64,000 nucleotides of DNA from Flammulina velutipes (taxonomy: Eukaryota > Basidiomycota > Agaricomycetes > Agaricales > Physalacriaceae). The first letter of the stretch is position 1; each line of letters starts with the position of its first letter. The stretch is taken from assembly GCA_011800155.1 (NCBI GenBank), contig CM022368.1, positions 2,790,001 through 2,854,000 on the forward strand, read 5' to 3'. Made by a program: the position numbers and the translations under genes. The notes beneath the pieces are model-generated. The model saw nothing but the letters and a program-made list of their open reading frames with translations, did not search any database and was not told where the DNA came from. Shown piece by piece: positions 14,091-26,151 of this stretch.

Positions 14091-15705
14091 ATGCACGGTG
14101 ACGATATCGACGACGTCTCCCGGCCATTCCTAATCACTTCTCAGCGTCTCTCAGTATCCAAGAGTCGGCTCCCTTCATCTTTCGTTTCCAGGCGGAAGGT
14201 CTTCACTGGCGTCTTTTTCGTGTTACTTCTATCCGCCTTTCTGTACCTTCCAGAGTTGGGGTCATCCAGCGTTACAGATTCTGTGCACGTTGCCCACGCG
14301 TCTTATCCAACTAGTCGGGATTATCATCACACGGCCACCACCACCGTAACAGCCACCATCACCGATGTATATACCGCACCCAGTACGACAGAAACTTTGC
14401 TGCAAGAAATTGTGGCGGAGCCAGTTGTTTTCTTACTCTTAGCTTGGTCCGAGTCTTCCGCTACCGAGCTTGCATTGCTAGTGAAGGTAAGAGTCTGTCA
14501 TGTTAGTTCGCGTTGTTTGACAAGTGCACAGACTATTCTCATGTACACCAGCGCTCCTGTGGATTTGCACATCATCTGTGATAACGAGGCCCACGCATAT
14601 CTTGAATCTAGATTATCTCTCGTCACCCACCCGCGATACAACGTACGCGTCCATTTTTACCTTCCCTCTTGGCAAAGTCTTTTGGATCGAGTGGGTCGAG
14701 AAGGTTCAATAAAGACAGACCATTCTGCAGGGTTGCGTGCGTGTCTTGCTTTTTCTATCGTCTGCCTTGACTTATGCTTCCATAGCTGGGTTAATGAAGC
14801 TGTTTATCCATGAAATTTTACCTTCAACGGTGAAGAAAGGAATTTACGTGGACACCGACGCGCTTTTCATATCAGACCCTGCACTTCTTTGGGACGTATT
14901 TTCGCGCCTCAAACCCACCACATCCATCGTGATGGGCAGCCACCCCGAGCAGGACAGCCCCGAGTGGTTCCATGCATCACGAATATGCAGCTGCGTGATG
15001 CTGCTCGACCTGGAAAAACTCCGGGCGCTACGTCTAATGGATTCTAGCATCTACCGACAATCACACGGCGTGAAGGCGCTGTCTCCGCCGACATTTCAAA
15101 GGATGTACGGTGTCCCCGATGCGAGCAGTGGCAAGTACGAAAACGTGCGATTGGGCGACCAGGGCTATTGGTGGGCCATCGTTGATGGTCGACCTGATAT
15201 TTTCGAGCCTCTAGACTTTGACTTTGAGGTTACTTCATGTCTACTGGATACTTATTTGACTGGGCTCGGAGATGACACAATAACGGAGGAGGAGGAGATG
15301 AAACGTCAGATACACGTCCAAGGAACCCCTCAAGAGGTACGTTCCCCGCTACTCCCGTTCAATGGCGCCTTTTGACATTCATTCTTCCCCTAGGGCGAGG
15401 TTGTCCTTCCCAAGCTACTCCATTTGTTAGTTCACATCCATCACTGCATTGATCGGACACTGATTAACGCCCTTGACAGTAATTGCTTGCATGGAACCCC
15501 AATCTATATGGAATGGGAAGGCTGGAGTGACCCCGACAACTACCTTAATGTGCGGTGGGGCACGGCTGTTGAATATCATGAGGGGTACAAGTGGATATGG
15601 TTGAATACTGGGAAGTATTCACGAACCGTGTTAGAGATGACTTCCTTCCGGGATGTTCGTTTCGCCGACGAATTGTATGCTATAGAGCATGGTATACCGT
15701 ACTGA
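14091..15705 (+). CDS. GT8-like glycosyltransferase, type II membrane protein
   Basis: A short cytoplasmic tail is followed by one hydrophobic anchor (VFTGVFFVLLLSAFLYLPEL, residues about 37-56) and then a Ser/Thr-rich stem, the plan of a Golgi/ER transferase. The catalytic part contains LHIICDNEAHAYL and the metal-binding DxD motif in GIYVDTDALFISDP (about 14850-14880), with ENVRLGDQGYW further on. These agree with the GT8/LARGE-type fold. The C-terminal exons read MEWEGWSDPDNYLNVRWG and end at 15705. Donor sugar and acceptor are unknown. At least four exons. Alternative: a related GT-A family such as xyloside xylosyltransferase. Confidence 0.75.
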
Positions 15706-15831
15706 ATTTCTTGTAATTATCTCTTAGCCATTGAGCTCGCTGTACGACTCATTTTTGAATTGATGCTTGTCACATGATATGGCACGCGTCCAAGGTAACG
15801 TCAAAGAAAATCCGCCTTTCTTCTTACCTTC

Positions 15832-18800
15832 ATGTCTCAATTACCGACTCTCCTTCTCGCCTCGCTAAACCCAAACACAAGAAAGCAGGCAGAGCAAAGC
15901 CTCGACGCGTTGAGTGTCGAGACTGGCTTTCTTGCACATCTCTTGGGCATCGTTCTCGACCAATCGCAAGACCGCGCGGTCAGACTCTCTGGAAGTGTTT
16001 ATCTCAAAAACATAGCAAAGCTTAGATGGGAAGAGGTGCGCATGCCTTATACTAGCTCGCGATTTCTCTGATTAGATTCCAGGATGTCCAACCGTTGAAC
16101 GACAGCGATAAAAGAGCACTGCGATCGCAGCTTGTGCCGGCCATGCTTGCTCTGTCGAACCCCTCAGACAAAGTAATCCGTGCACAAGTAGCAGAAGCTG
16201 TCTCTCTCATCGCAGAACTCGACTTTCCTGAGAAGTGGCCCGATCTCATCGACGTAAGTTATTATGCCACTGCCACTCAAAGCCACATTTGACGCGCATC
16301 CAGCAACTTGTCGCTTCCCTTTCCGCGACGGACTACAACGTCAATGCCGGGGTTCTTCAAACCGCCCATTCGATATTCGGCCAATGGCGCGCTCACGTCC
16401 GGTCGGACCAGCTCTTCACTGAGATCAACTTGGTCTTTTCTAAATTCATGAATGCCTTCCTGCAGCTTTTCAGACAGACCGCGACACTTTTGCTCTCTAA
16501 TCAGAGTACTGATCCCACCGTGGCCCAAAGCATGGTCCTATTACTCGAGATCTTTTACGACTTTACATGCCAGGATCTACCTCCCGCAATTGAAGATGCT
16601 CAGGCAGAGTTCTTCGGTCGTGACAATGGCTGGTTCCATAACTTCATGGCTTGGGACCCACCACACCTCAAGACTGATGTGAGTCCTGTCCGCTCACAGT
16701 GGATGTCGTCACTGACGTTTGTTAGCCCACCGACGCTGCTCCCTCTTTGACATCCCAAATCAAAGCCAGCATTTTCGAAATAGCAGAGGTGAGAATCATT
16801 TCTCAAACAATGCACAACTTACTTATGGTCTCTCTAAGCTCTTCTTAAAACTTTACTCTGAACAACTGCAAGAATGTGGCGCCGTTGAAGTATTGGTCCA
16901 AGATGTATGGAGCCTCATTGGATCAAATCGTCTTCCTGGTATTAGTGACGATCAGGTATGAGACCAACCTCGATATTACGCCTACGTACTCATCCCAACT
17001 GTTAGCTCGTTTCCCAAGCCCTTCGCTTCGTGTCTGCCGCGATTCGATCTGGACCCTACCAGCCACTATTTGCTGCCGACAACATCATTTCGTCGTTAGT
17101 CGAAGGCGTCGTAATACCAAACGTGGCTCTACGTGAAAACGACGTTGAACAATTCGAGGATGACCCTCTCGAATTCATTCGACTAGACCTTTCCGTCACA
17201 TCTGCGGGAACCGATTTGGCAACACGCCGCCACGCGGCGGCTGATGTGTTACAGGCATTGGTTTCTAGCGGACACGAAGCAAACACGACGAAGATTGTTG
17301 GACAATGGATCCAAAATGGGCTGGAAGAATACAAAAGCAATACGAGCGAAAAGTGGAGGGCCAAAGATAGCGCTATTTACCTTCTGACAGCGATTGCCAC
17401 TAAGGGCTCTACCATCCAGCAAGGTGTCACGTCAACGAACACCTTGGTCAATGTTGTCGAATTCTTCTCAACACAGGTCTTCCAAGACCTCGAGGCTCAA
17501 ACTGGCACTGTCCATCCGATTCTACAAGTTGATGCTATCCGTTTCATCATGACCTTCCGAAACCAGGTATGTTCGATCGTTCTTGCTTGAAGTTACAACT
17601 GACACGATGATTATAGCTGACGAAAGAACAATCACTGTCCGTTCTCCCTTCTCTTATGCGACACATCGGATCCGAAAGCTATGTTTGCGTTACCTATGCT
17701 GCCATTACCATCGATCGTGTTTTGTCTACCAAACAGAATGGCATAGCACGGTAATGTTCGTCCTTCGCCAGTCGGCATATCTTTTAATATCTCTATAGGT
17801 TCACTTCCTCTGATATCGAAACTTTCGCAATGCCTCTTCTCAATGCTTTGTTAAGCAAGATAGAGTCGGCTGGCTCTCCTCAGAAAGTGGCTGAGAACGA
17901 CCATTTGATGCGCTGTATGCCGTTCATCACCGTGCGGTGCACGATACTAACTTTGTATCTATAGGCACCATGAGAGTCGTGTTTACCGCTCGTGAAACCT
18001 TGACCCCGGATTATCAACAGCTACTAACGAGGCTTGTTGGCATCCTGGGCGTTATCTCCACCAACCCCAGTAATCCAAAGTTTGACCAATACATCTTCGA
18101 GAGTATTTCTGGTCTTATTCGGTCCGTGTTTTCCAACCTATGTAAGACTACCGTCTAACGGCTTTTTACAGATTTGTCGTCAAAGGAACACCCGCCACGT
18201 TATCGGTATTCGAAGGGGCACTCTTCCAGCCATTCACTATCATTCTCCAGCAGGATATCGATCGTGAGTCCTCGCTATCACCCAGGGATGCTCAGCTTAT
18301 GATCATTGTAGAATATATCCCTTACGTCTTCCAGCTCTTGGCCCAGATGCTGGAATTCCACGAAGGCAACATTCCCAACGAATACCGGGGACTACTTTCG
18401 TTCCTCCTCACCCCGGCGATATGGGCACAGAAGGGCAGCATTCCGGGACTGGTCAAATTGTTGAAGGCATATCTGTCACGGGATGGTGCCCAGATGATCC
18501 AATCTGGACAACTCACCTCCTTGTTGGGCATCATCCAGCAACGTCTTATCCCTTCCAAGCAGAATGATGCTTGGGGCTTTGAGCTCCTGGAAGCGCTTGT
18601 GCGGTACATCCCTGCGTATGTATACTCCAGTCACTTAGAAATGGATGTTGATTCTAACGTCTCTACAGAAATAGCTTGCAACAGTACTTTGACAAGATCA
18701 TGATTGTCCTCCTGGGACGTTTGCAGTCCACAAAGACAGATAAATACGTCTACCTGCTTGCCAAGTTTTTCCTCTACATGTCTGCCATCAACATTACGGG

Positions 18801-19305
18801 TGGTGTCACGGTCGACTTTATCATCACTGCTCTTGAGGGCATCCAGAGCGGCTTATGGACGATGGTGCTCACCAACATCATCACCCCCGAGGCGTCTCGC
18901 CTACCAGTCAAGGATCGCAAGATTGGTGTCGTCGGCCTTACGCGCCTTCTGACGGACAGCACGTACATGCTCCAGCAGCCTAACGTCCAGCAATGGCCTA
19001 CGCTGTTCAACATCCTCGTGAAGCAATTTGTAGACCCTCAATACCTTGAGGCGGCTAAGGCGGACACTGCCGCTGGGTCCACGGACATTGACTACGAGGA
19101 GCAGACGGCGGGCTACCAGGCAGCTTATTCGCAGCTTGCGGCTTCGAGTGCGGCCCCTGAGGATCCGGTGGCGTACGTGCGGGACCCCAAGCAGTTCGTG
19201 GTGGAGAGATTGGGTGCTGTGGATAGGGCGAAGCTGCAGTCCTTACTTTCGAGCGCAGATAGGAATCTCGCTGTTTCCTTCCTGCAGGGAACTGGTCTTG
19301 TGTAA
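15832..19305 (+). CDS. CSE1: Exportin-2 (CSE1/CAS), importin-alpha re-export receptor
   Basis: HEAT-repeat karyopherin that returns importin-alpha to the cytoplasm with Ran-GTP. The N-terminus (MSQLPTLLLASLNPNTRKQ, then QDRAVRLSGSVYLKNIAKLRW) is the importin-beta N-domain. FPEKWPDLID and later blocks (NEYRGLLSFLLTPAIW, LLKAYLSRD, LLGRLQSTKTDKYVYLLAKF, LWTMVLTNIITPEA) match the CSE1 C-terminal half. Around ten exons with short introns run continuously over 3.4 kb and total roughly 950-980 aa, the normal family length. No break seen. It lies 126 bp downstream of the GT8 gene on the same strand. Confidence 0.92.
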
Positions 19306-19642
19306 CTTCATTGTACTTACTTACTTTTCTTGCTTCAATCCATTATATTTGGCCTATGTAATGCGACCCAGTGCCGTACTAGTGTGCAAATACATCTTGA
19401 AAATATGACATGGTATTTGGCCATGCTTGGCATATTCGGTCTTGCACTTATACTCAATCCACCATGGTCTTGCGCATGCTCGCTTCGTCTGATGATGTCA
19501 AGAACACGCTGTATACTATTTCGTCTACCTGGCTGCATGGACCGAAGCATACGGACAATAAGCGAAGGACAATAAACGGAACCAGAGTTATCTTCTCACG
19601 AACAGAGGATATAATGGTCCGGGACCACACACAACCGTATCG
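19306..19642. other. Intergenic, nothing recognised
   Basis: 3' region of CSE1 plus the upstream region of the next gene. Pyrimidine-rich, no convincing coding or structured RNA. Confidence 0.6.
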
Positions 19643-21265
19643 ATGGTGGTTTCCTGCGCTTCATCTACAATGCCCACCACAATGCGCACAATGATGGCTT
19701 CTCCAGCCATGCGATTTCCTCTCGAGCTCAAGCTGGCTGTCATCGAAGAGCTAATTCTCGAGAAGTCTCCAGAACTTGAAAGCGCTCTCTCTACCATCGC
19801 TCTTGTCTGGCCCGATACCCTCTATTTCATTCGCCGACATCGATTCGAGTATATCATTCTGCGTCCTCACAGTGAAAACCCCGCCCCATTCGACCGCATC
19901 CTACGGGTCCTCCAGGACCCAGTCTTGTACTCCGATATCACGCAAATGATTCGCTCTTTGTCTGTAAAGGAGCGATGCAATCAAGAGGACCCGTACCTCC
20001 ATCCCCGTTTCCCCGAATTCATCAAATCAGCAAAGCGTCTTCAGCGTGTCATCATCGAAGATATCTTTATACCATCTACCTCCCTGCCATTTTGGGAACT
20101 GTTCCGTTCCATGCGCCACATCACCATTCTCCGCCTCGAGCGTGTCAAGATGCTGGGGTTGTGTGAGCTGATGGACCGCATAGCCTCTCTTGATAGCCTC
20201 CAGGAACTGCAGATTAACGAAATAACGGTGTCAGGCTGGGAACACGATGTATTTCTCAAACGTACCACCGCATTCAGAGGGATCTCTTTTCCCGTGGATA
20301 TATACTGTGTCGAAGACATAGATGTTTGGTGCCGTGCCAATATCGATGGCGAGGAAGTGGTCGAGGAGGAGGAAGAAGAGGAAGAAGAAGCCGATTCGGA
20401 GGAGGCCAAAGAGAAAGACTCGGACGAGAATATGTCTGGCGACGACAGTGAATCGGAATCGACAACTGCTTGTGGACATATCCCACGTACATCATCTGTC
20501 ACCTTTTCCCATCTCATCAAGTTGACGCTTATCGGCGGGTCAGGTGATAGCGACAAGGTTCTCCTCGAATACTTTGCACTCAAGGGAAAGGTTATGTTTC
20601 CGAACCTCCAGGAATGCGTAGTTGATACGTGGGAAACGGATTATATGAGCGGCATGTCCTACCCCCACGTGCAAAATCTATGTGCATCTCTTCCAGACAC
20701 AGTCAAATATATGGACTTGTATGTTCAACTGGAATTTTGTATGTGGTCGAATTCTATAGTTGCAACAACGCTAACATTCGTCGTAGCGTTTTTGCAGGCA
20801 GATCCATTCCCACTCTTTCCGTTGAGCATCGAAAGACTCAAGTTCCATCTTCAAATTTACCCCACTGACGGCGAGGAAGACGACCTGTCTCGAACTCCTA
20901 TCTTGGGATTCGCGCAAGCGTTGGAGACTCATGCTTCTCTGTCGTCCATTCCTCTGTATCAGGTTGATGTCTACCTGACCTTCGATTTTGGCTATGACTA
21001 TAAGACCGGTGGCGTGTGGAGGCATGTCAGAGAAAACATGTCCTCGCTGCACCGTTTCGACCGGGCATTAGCTTCTCCTAGTCTGGGAGTTACTCGCTGT
21101 GTCCTACACGTCTGCTTCCGGCATGATTCAGAGGTCATGAAGCGTTGGGTGCTAGAAGAGGGACTTCCCAATGTGAACAGGAAGTTTTTCACAGGAGGCG
21201 GGGGTTTTGTGGGCGAATGGATAGAATGGAATGGTCATTCTGATTACGAGCCGCCAGCACTCTGA
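19643..21265 (+). CDS. F-box/LRR-like hypothetical protein
   Basis: A single open frame of 540 codons. The start may be 19643 or the inner ATG pair at 19691, which puts MRFPLELKLAVIEELI near the N-terminus. That is an F-box-like helix of the kind common in Agaricomycete F-box families. It is followed by leucine-rich irregular repeats (e.g. ILRLERVKMLGLCELMDRI, LIKLTLIGGSGDSDKVLLE). An acidic low-complexity stretch (residues about 235-275, Glu run then DSDENMSGDDSES) interrupts them. F-box/LRR proteins usually present substrates to SCF ubiquitin ligases; that role is inferred only. No catalytic motif seen. Confidence 0.65.
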   Translation: MVVSCASSTMPTTMRTMMASPAMRFPLELKLAVIEELILEKSPELESALSTIALVWPDTLYFIRRHRFEYIILRPHSENPAPFDRILRVLQDPVLYSDITQMIRSLSVKERCNQEDPYLHPRFPEFIKSAKRLQRVIIEDIFIPSTSLPFWELFRSMRHITILRLERVKMLGLCELMDRIASLDSLQELQINEITVSGWEHDVFLKRTTAFRGISFPVDIYCVEDIDVWCRANIDGEEVVEEEEEEEEEADSEEAKEKDSDENMSGDDSESESTTACGHIPRTSSVTFSHLIKLTLIGGSGDSDKVLLEYFALKGKVMFPNLQECVVDTWETDYMSGMSYPHVQNLCASLPDTVKYMDLYVQLEFCMWSNSIVATTLTFVVAFLQADPFPLFPLSIERLKFHLQIYPTDGEEDDLSRTPILGFAQALETHASLSSIPLYQVDVYLTFDFGYDYKTGGVWRHVRENMSSLHRFDRALASPSLGVTRCVLHVCFRHDSEVMKRWVLEEGLPNVNRKFFTGGGGFVGEWIEWNGHSDYEPPAL

Positions 21266-21408
21266 AGAGGAATACTATGTTATCTTTTGAACCTACATCG
21301 AGCCAACATAGTATTAGCTGACAAGTTATGCTCCGCCGGCGCGGGTATCGAGTTTGCCGGGCCTCATATAATATGATCGCACTTTGATCTCTACCCCGCT
21401 CGTCCACC

Positions 21409-22324
21409 ATGGCACCAGTACCATACATCGCTCCCGTTGTTCCCTCCACATCTGTCTTCAAGGCAGACCTCTTCAAAGGCAAAGTCCTCTTCTGCACTGG
21501 CGGTGGTTCTGGAATATGTCGAACAATGACTGAAGCCGTCATGCGGCACGGTGCCGACGCTGTGATCGTTGGCAGGAAGTACGTTCTTTACGCGTCCATT
21601 CTCTATTCGCGTCCTCAAACCAATACACAGAATAGACCGCCTAACGCAAACCGCAGCCGAACTAAGCAAATTGACCGGCCAGAAATGCATTCCTGCCCAG
21701 GCCGACGTGCGCCACCCCAGCGCCCTCGCCGACGCCGTAGCCAAAACCATCGCGGCCTTCGGGAAGATAGACTTTGTCATCTGTGGCGCTGCAGGAAACT
21801 TCCTCGCGCCCATCTCCGGCTTAAGTGAGAACGCGTTCCGGACGGTGATGGAAATTGACACCATCGGAACGTACAACACTATCAAAGCTACGCTGCAGCA
21901 CCTCCGCCAGTCCAAAGGCGCGTACATCATGGTCAGCGCGACGCTTCATTACAGCGGTACACCCTACCAAGCTCACGTTTCCGCCGCCAAAGCTGGTGTT
22001 GACGCGCTTTCTGCTGTGTTGGCCGTCGAGGAAGGCCCGCGCGGCGTGCGCTCCAATGTCATATCTCCAGGAGCTATTGGAGGCACGGAGGGCTTTGACC
22101 GCTTGCTACCAAAGGGAGCTGAAGAGCAGGCTTTGAAGCTGATGCCTCTTGGGCGTTACGGCGATGTCGAGGACGTGGCAAATGCGACTGTCTTCTTGTT
22201 CAGCGGTGCGGCGTCGTATTTAACCGGACAGATCGTCGTCGTGGACGGTGCGAGCGAGAACCTGCGCACTACACAGTTGGCTTATCCGGAGATGGTACTC
22301 GACCCACCCAAAGCTAGAATGTAA
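21409..22324 (+). CDS. Peroxisomal 2,4-dienoyl-CoA reductase-like SDR
   Basis: Two exons joined over an intron (GTACGT...ACACAG, about 21579-21632). The Rossmann glycine motif is TGGGSGICRTM (residues about 31-41), followed by the dinucleotide-binding Arg-Lys after VIVGRK and then NAG-equivalent CGAAGNFLAPIS. The active-site region lacks the classical YxxxK (YQAHVSAAKAGVD), which is typical of dienoyl-CoA reductases such as yeast SPS19 and mammalian DECR2. The C-terminus is ARM, which fits the PTS1 consensus [SAC][KRH][LM], so a peroxisomal location is likely. The role would be an auxiliary step in beta-oxidation of unsaturated fatty acids. Confidence 0.87.
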
Positions 22325-22927
22325 CAGATGTTAGGGTGCAATCGTACCATCGACCATTGTAATGTGCGCATGCACTTCCTTGTACTACCATACAGTATAC
22401 AATGCATGGATTGAAGGAGCCTTTCTAGTTGAAGTAGAAGCTTCTCCTTACACGGCGTACGGAGTCTCGTGAATTTCTTGCCTGAAATTTCAACGTGGCT
22501 ATATGTTCCTTCAGGTAAGCAGATCCATAGGGTCAATGACGGTGTCGACTGAGACGGTTGTAGGTTTCTAAGAGGGACGTAGGCTGAGGTCTGAGATCTG
22601 AGGTTAGGCCTTTTGCAGTGGACGTGGTCGTGGTGGAAGCTCGTCAAGCAGGATCAAATGTTCTTTCTCCCGTCCTTTCTTTCTCTCGTTTTGCATTTTA
22701 ATCCTCATCAGTACAACGGCCACAGGCTTACCAAAGTTGGCGCCCACGTGTGGGGTGTGAACTTCGCCGAGGAAGCAAAACAGTTAAGTGCCAGGCCTCA
22801 CGATTAAATACGTCCAGTATGTAGAATTAAGACCATTATGGAAGCGTATTACAAGCGAGCAATTTATAGATACACGAAAAGAGTCCAGTGAATGAAATAC
22901 GAAAGGGGGTCATGAAGCATCAGGTGT
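22325..22927. other. Intergenic between convergent genes
   Basis: Holds the 3' ends of the SDR (+) and the PalI-like gene (-). Several small frames exist, but none shows a recognisable product or splice support. Confidence 0.55.
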
Positions 22928-23599
22928 TTAGTACGTGGCCGCATCTCTTCTCTTCCTGTAGCTTCCGAACACACCGCATGCGCTGCTGCAGAACGCCAAT
23001 AGAAGCGCAACGAGAGCACCAAGAGTTATCCATAATGCATTCCCGAAGGTCGCGTCGATGCCTTGGTCGCGGAAGCGGTTGCGGGCGATGCCAAAGAGCA
23101 CCATATCGAGCACCCATGCAACGAGTGTCACGATGGTAGCGAGAGCAGCGGAAAGAGACATGAGGACGGTCCCGGCGCGGTGATAACCAGCGCCACATAG
23201 TCCGAAGAGGACTGCAAAGCCTGATAGGCCAGCGGCGATGGGATGGAGGATGAGGGATTTTGTGAGGTTGTGGATGATGCTGGTATTAAGACGGTTGGCA
23301 CTACCAAGGGATGAGCACGAGAGTTTTTTTAATTAGACAAACGACTTACTCGAATCCGAGCGTTGATGGGTTGAATTCGTAGCCAATGCCAATCTTGGAT
23401 CCTGTGAAGCCAAAGACGCCGTAGCGCGTTTCTCCGACGTCCAGGAATGAAATCTTTTCCCATGTTGGGCTGGAGACACAGCTGCAGTGGAGGATTAGTA
23501 CAGACGGAGGGCAATGGAAGAACGAACATACACGAAGACTAGGAGAACGGTTGCTGCGAAGCAGAGGATGAGGCCTGGGAGCGCGGGGGAGGCAGGCAT
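22928..23599 (-). CDS. PalI/Rim9- or SUR7-like four-TM membrane protein
   Basis: Three exons. The first encodes MPASPALPGLILCFAATVLL, an N-terminal membrane helix. The splice to CVSSPTWEKISFLDVGE gives the conserved Cys/Trp extracellular segment, then GVFGFTGSKIGIGYEFNPS. The last exon has three hydrophobic segments (GLSGFAVLFGLCGAGYH, LATIVTLVAWVLDMVLFGIA, ALWITLGALVALLLAFCSSA) and the junction motif IARNRF. This pattern matches the fungal SUR7/PalI family. PalI/Rim9 members assist the ambient-pH sensor at the plasma membrane, and SUR7 members mark eisosomes. Which of the two it is cannot be decided here. Stop at 22928-22930. Confidence 0.82.
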
Positions 23600-24062
23600 G
23601 GCGTTAAGATAATAAAAATGTGGTCGTGAAAAAGGAGGTCGTGAACAGCTGGGAAAATTCCAAACGCATGCTCGCAGGTTATAAGGCGGATGATTCCGAT
23701 GACGTCGCTGACACTGCCATGACTTCACTGCGCAGGGTCTCGCAAGGGTCCGGTCTCTGATTTTTTTGGAGTGCGATCTGACGTACCAAGACGTTCCTGT
23801 GGCCAAAGGTGCTGGGCTGGACTGTTGTAAGCGAGGTACAATACAAGACGAAGATTGAAAGCTTGTAGTTATCTAGCCAGGTCGCTCGTGCTTGGTATCT
23901 GCTGTATCTGTAATGAACAGTACAGCTTCAAGGATTGGCATCAACTGCGCACGAAGCCTCCAAGTATCGACATCTGCATCGCCTGACGGTAAACCAGCCT
24001 CGGCCGATGTTCGCAAAGGTTCTGCAGCAGATCTATCAATATTAATTATACAATCTTACTGT
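23600..24062. other. Intergenic, PalI-like promoter side
   Basis: Upstream region of the PalI-like gene and 3' flank of the aldolase gene. No supported gene. Confidence 0.5.
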
Positions 24063-25286
24063 TTACAACGAATTCTCGTATTCAATCGCCCGCTTCAGCT
24101 CCTTGGCCAGCATCGATTTAATCTCCTCGCTAGCAGGCGGTAGCGGTGACCGTGGAACACCCCCAAGGCCCTTCTGGATGTACTCCTCCAGCGCGTACTT
24201 GGTACCTCCGATACCCGCCTTGACGATCGCCCAGTCAGCGTCGGAAACGATGTCCTGCAGCTCTAGCGCCGCCTTCATATCCTCCACTCGACCGCTCTCT
24301 ATAGCTTTTACACTGGTATTGTATAGCTTGACAATAGTCTTGGGTATGACATTGCCTAAGAGTTTGGAGATTAGACGAATAACGCCACAACACGTAAGAT
24401 GGTATACTTGCCTGTACCGGTGATAGCACCGGAAGCCCGACTTATGAGGGCGGGTAATAGGTAGTCACTGAAGCCGGGGAGAACAAAGAAGGGCGTGGGA
24501 TGGCGCTTCTTGTACGCGTCCGATTGTGTGTAGGCTGATAGTCTGTGGCCTTTACCGATACCAGCACAGGTGAGCTGGATAATTTTTTGAGCGACAGCAC
24601 AACAACAAAACTAGATGGGTTCTCTTACCTTGGCACCAAAGCAGTTCTGGTGCTCCGCCAACTCGCAGAGGAAATCAGAATCGAAATCAATACCCGAAGC
24701 TGCGCCACTACCCAAAAACCGTCAGCCCCGTCCGTTCTCGAAAATAGATCATCGCGCTCACGGGAAATTGTAAATCATGACAGGCAGAGGACTCTTATCC
24801 AGCACCTCCAGGAAGAATTTCTTCAGCGTAGCCTTATCCCGGCCCATAGCAAACGAGAAATATCCCGGGGAGATGACGATCGCGTAGTCCGCGCCCGCCT
24901 CCTTCGCCGCGATACACAGCTTCACCGACTCTTTAGCAGAGCCGGTACCCGTTCCAACGAGCAGCAGCGTATTCTTGAATCCGTTCTTGTCCAATGCTTC
25001 TCGAGATACGGAGATGATGGACGTTCGTTCGGCGTCAGAGAGGTGAGATGCTATCCGTCCGTTCAGCTTGAGCATTCTCATAAACCAGGGAACAATAAAA
25101 CTCACCTTCGCCATTCGTACCAAGCAGGACGATCCCCATATCCGCCTTCGCCAGGCGCACTACCTGCCTCTGGATAGCTTCATAGTCCACCTCCTCCGTG
25201 TCAGGCTTGAACGGCGTAATCAGAGGACAGTAAACCCCATTCTTGAAGGGCCTGCTAGGGTGTCCGTGTCCATTCGTGATTGTCAT
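24063..25286 (-). CDS. DHDPS-family class I aldolase (fungal LGA1/GaaC-like)
   Basis: Start MTITNGHGHPSRPFKNGVY at 25286. The fold-defining blocks are YCPLITPFKPDTEEVDYEAI, GIVLLGTNGE, LLVGTGTGSAKESV and YNFPGAASGIDFDSD, with the catalytic Tyr. The Schiff-base Lys lies in CFGAK spliced to LTCAGIGK. The GxKLTC form is what I would expect in fungal 2-keto-3-deoxy-hexulosonate aldolases rather than in lysine-pathway DapA. The rest (FFVLPGFSDYLLPALISRASGAITG) is typical, ending EYENSL. Likely reaction: retro-aldol cleavage of a 3-deoxy-hexulosonate to pyruvate plus an aldehyde in sugar-acid catabolism. Alternative: 4-hydroxy-2-oxoglutarate aldolase. Five or so exons, no break seen. Confidence 0.8.
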
Positions 25287-26151
25287 GTTTGGTAGGCGAT
25301 AGAGAATCAAATTGGACGAACATTCAAGGTGATATTATTTAAAGTCAAGGAAGGCCTTGCACGGTCCGTCAGTAACCGCCTGTAGGCGCCGGCGGCATCC
25401 CGGACCGCCACCACCAACGGATCAACTATGGCGCCCCGACCATTTATGTCCAAATGGGGAGGCGGAACGCCTAATCTGCGTTCCAGACTCAATGCCAGCG
25501 TTAACCGACGCACTTTTATGTGGCGCAACACTTTCCACAAACTCAGAGAGGACTTGTAGAGCTGATTTTTGGACTGGGATGCAGACCACATGATAGTCAG
25601 TGCCAAACTTCTCATCCAGATGCTTCACTCTCATGATCAGATCATCATTTAGTTCTCTGAGACTGCGCTCAACTCCGAAACTCATTCTTCTCCACCCAGG
25701 TGTTACATTGGTCGTCCGTTTCTCGAGTCTTGGAGTACAGATAGATCTACGCGGGATAATATCTTTGGAGTGAGCACGGCCAGGAAATAAGGGAACACCG
25801 GAAGATTCAACAAACTCGAAAATTAGGGTGGCAGTATGTAACACCTCATGCTATTGACATTCTAAGTACGTATGTTTCATTGTGTGACCTGAACCCAGTC
25901 CTTTGTAAGATGATTGACCTCGTTGGAATTCGTCGGGCAGATTTGAACTTCTTTTATTTTCTTTGAACAACGGAAGCTTTTCCATTTACTGACAACGGGC
26001 TAGTCGTTTACGCTACCGTGAATGACTTTTCAAGGCGGAGAAAGGTGAAAAGCGCGCTACGGCACCCAGTCACAAAGTTTGCGTACAATGAATCCGCGTT
26101 TGAAACTGGAACTCTATCCTTGTAATGTATATGACATTCGCTGCCCGATAG
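25287..26151. other. Intergenic with one weak minus-strand ORF
   Basis: A 140-codon minus-strand frame at 25422-25844 has no recognised domain. It overlaps the presumed promoter of the aldolase gene. I do not call it a gene. The remainder is AT-rich 3' flank of the P450. Confidence 0.5.

Noticed and set aside
25422..25844. 140-codon minus-strand frame between the aldolase and P450 genes
   Set aside because: No family recognised and no splice partner; it overlaps the likely aldolase promoter.
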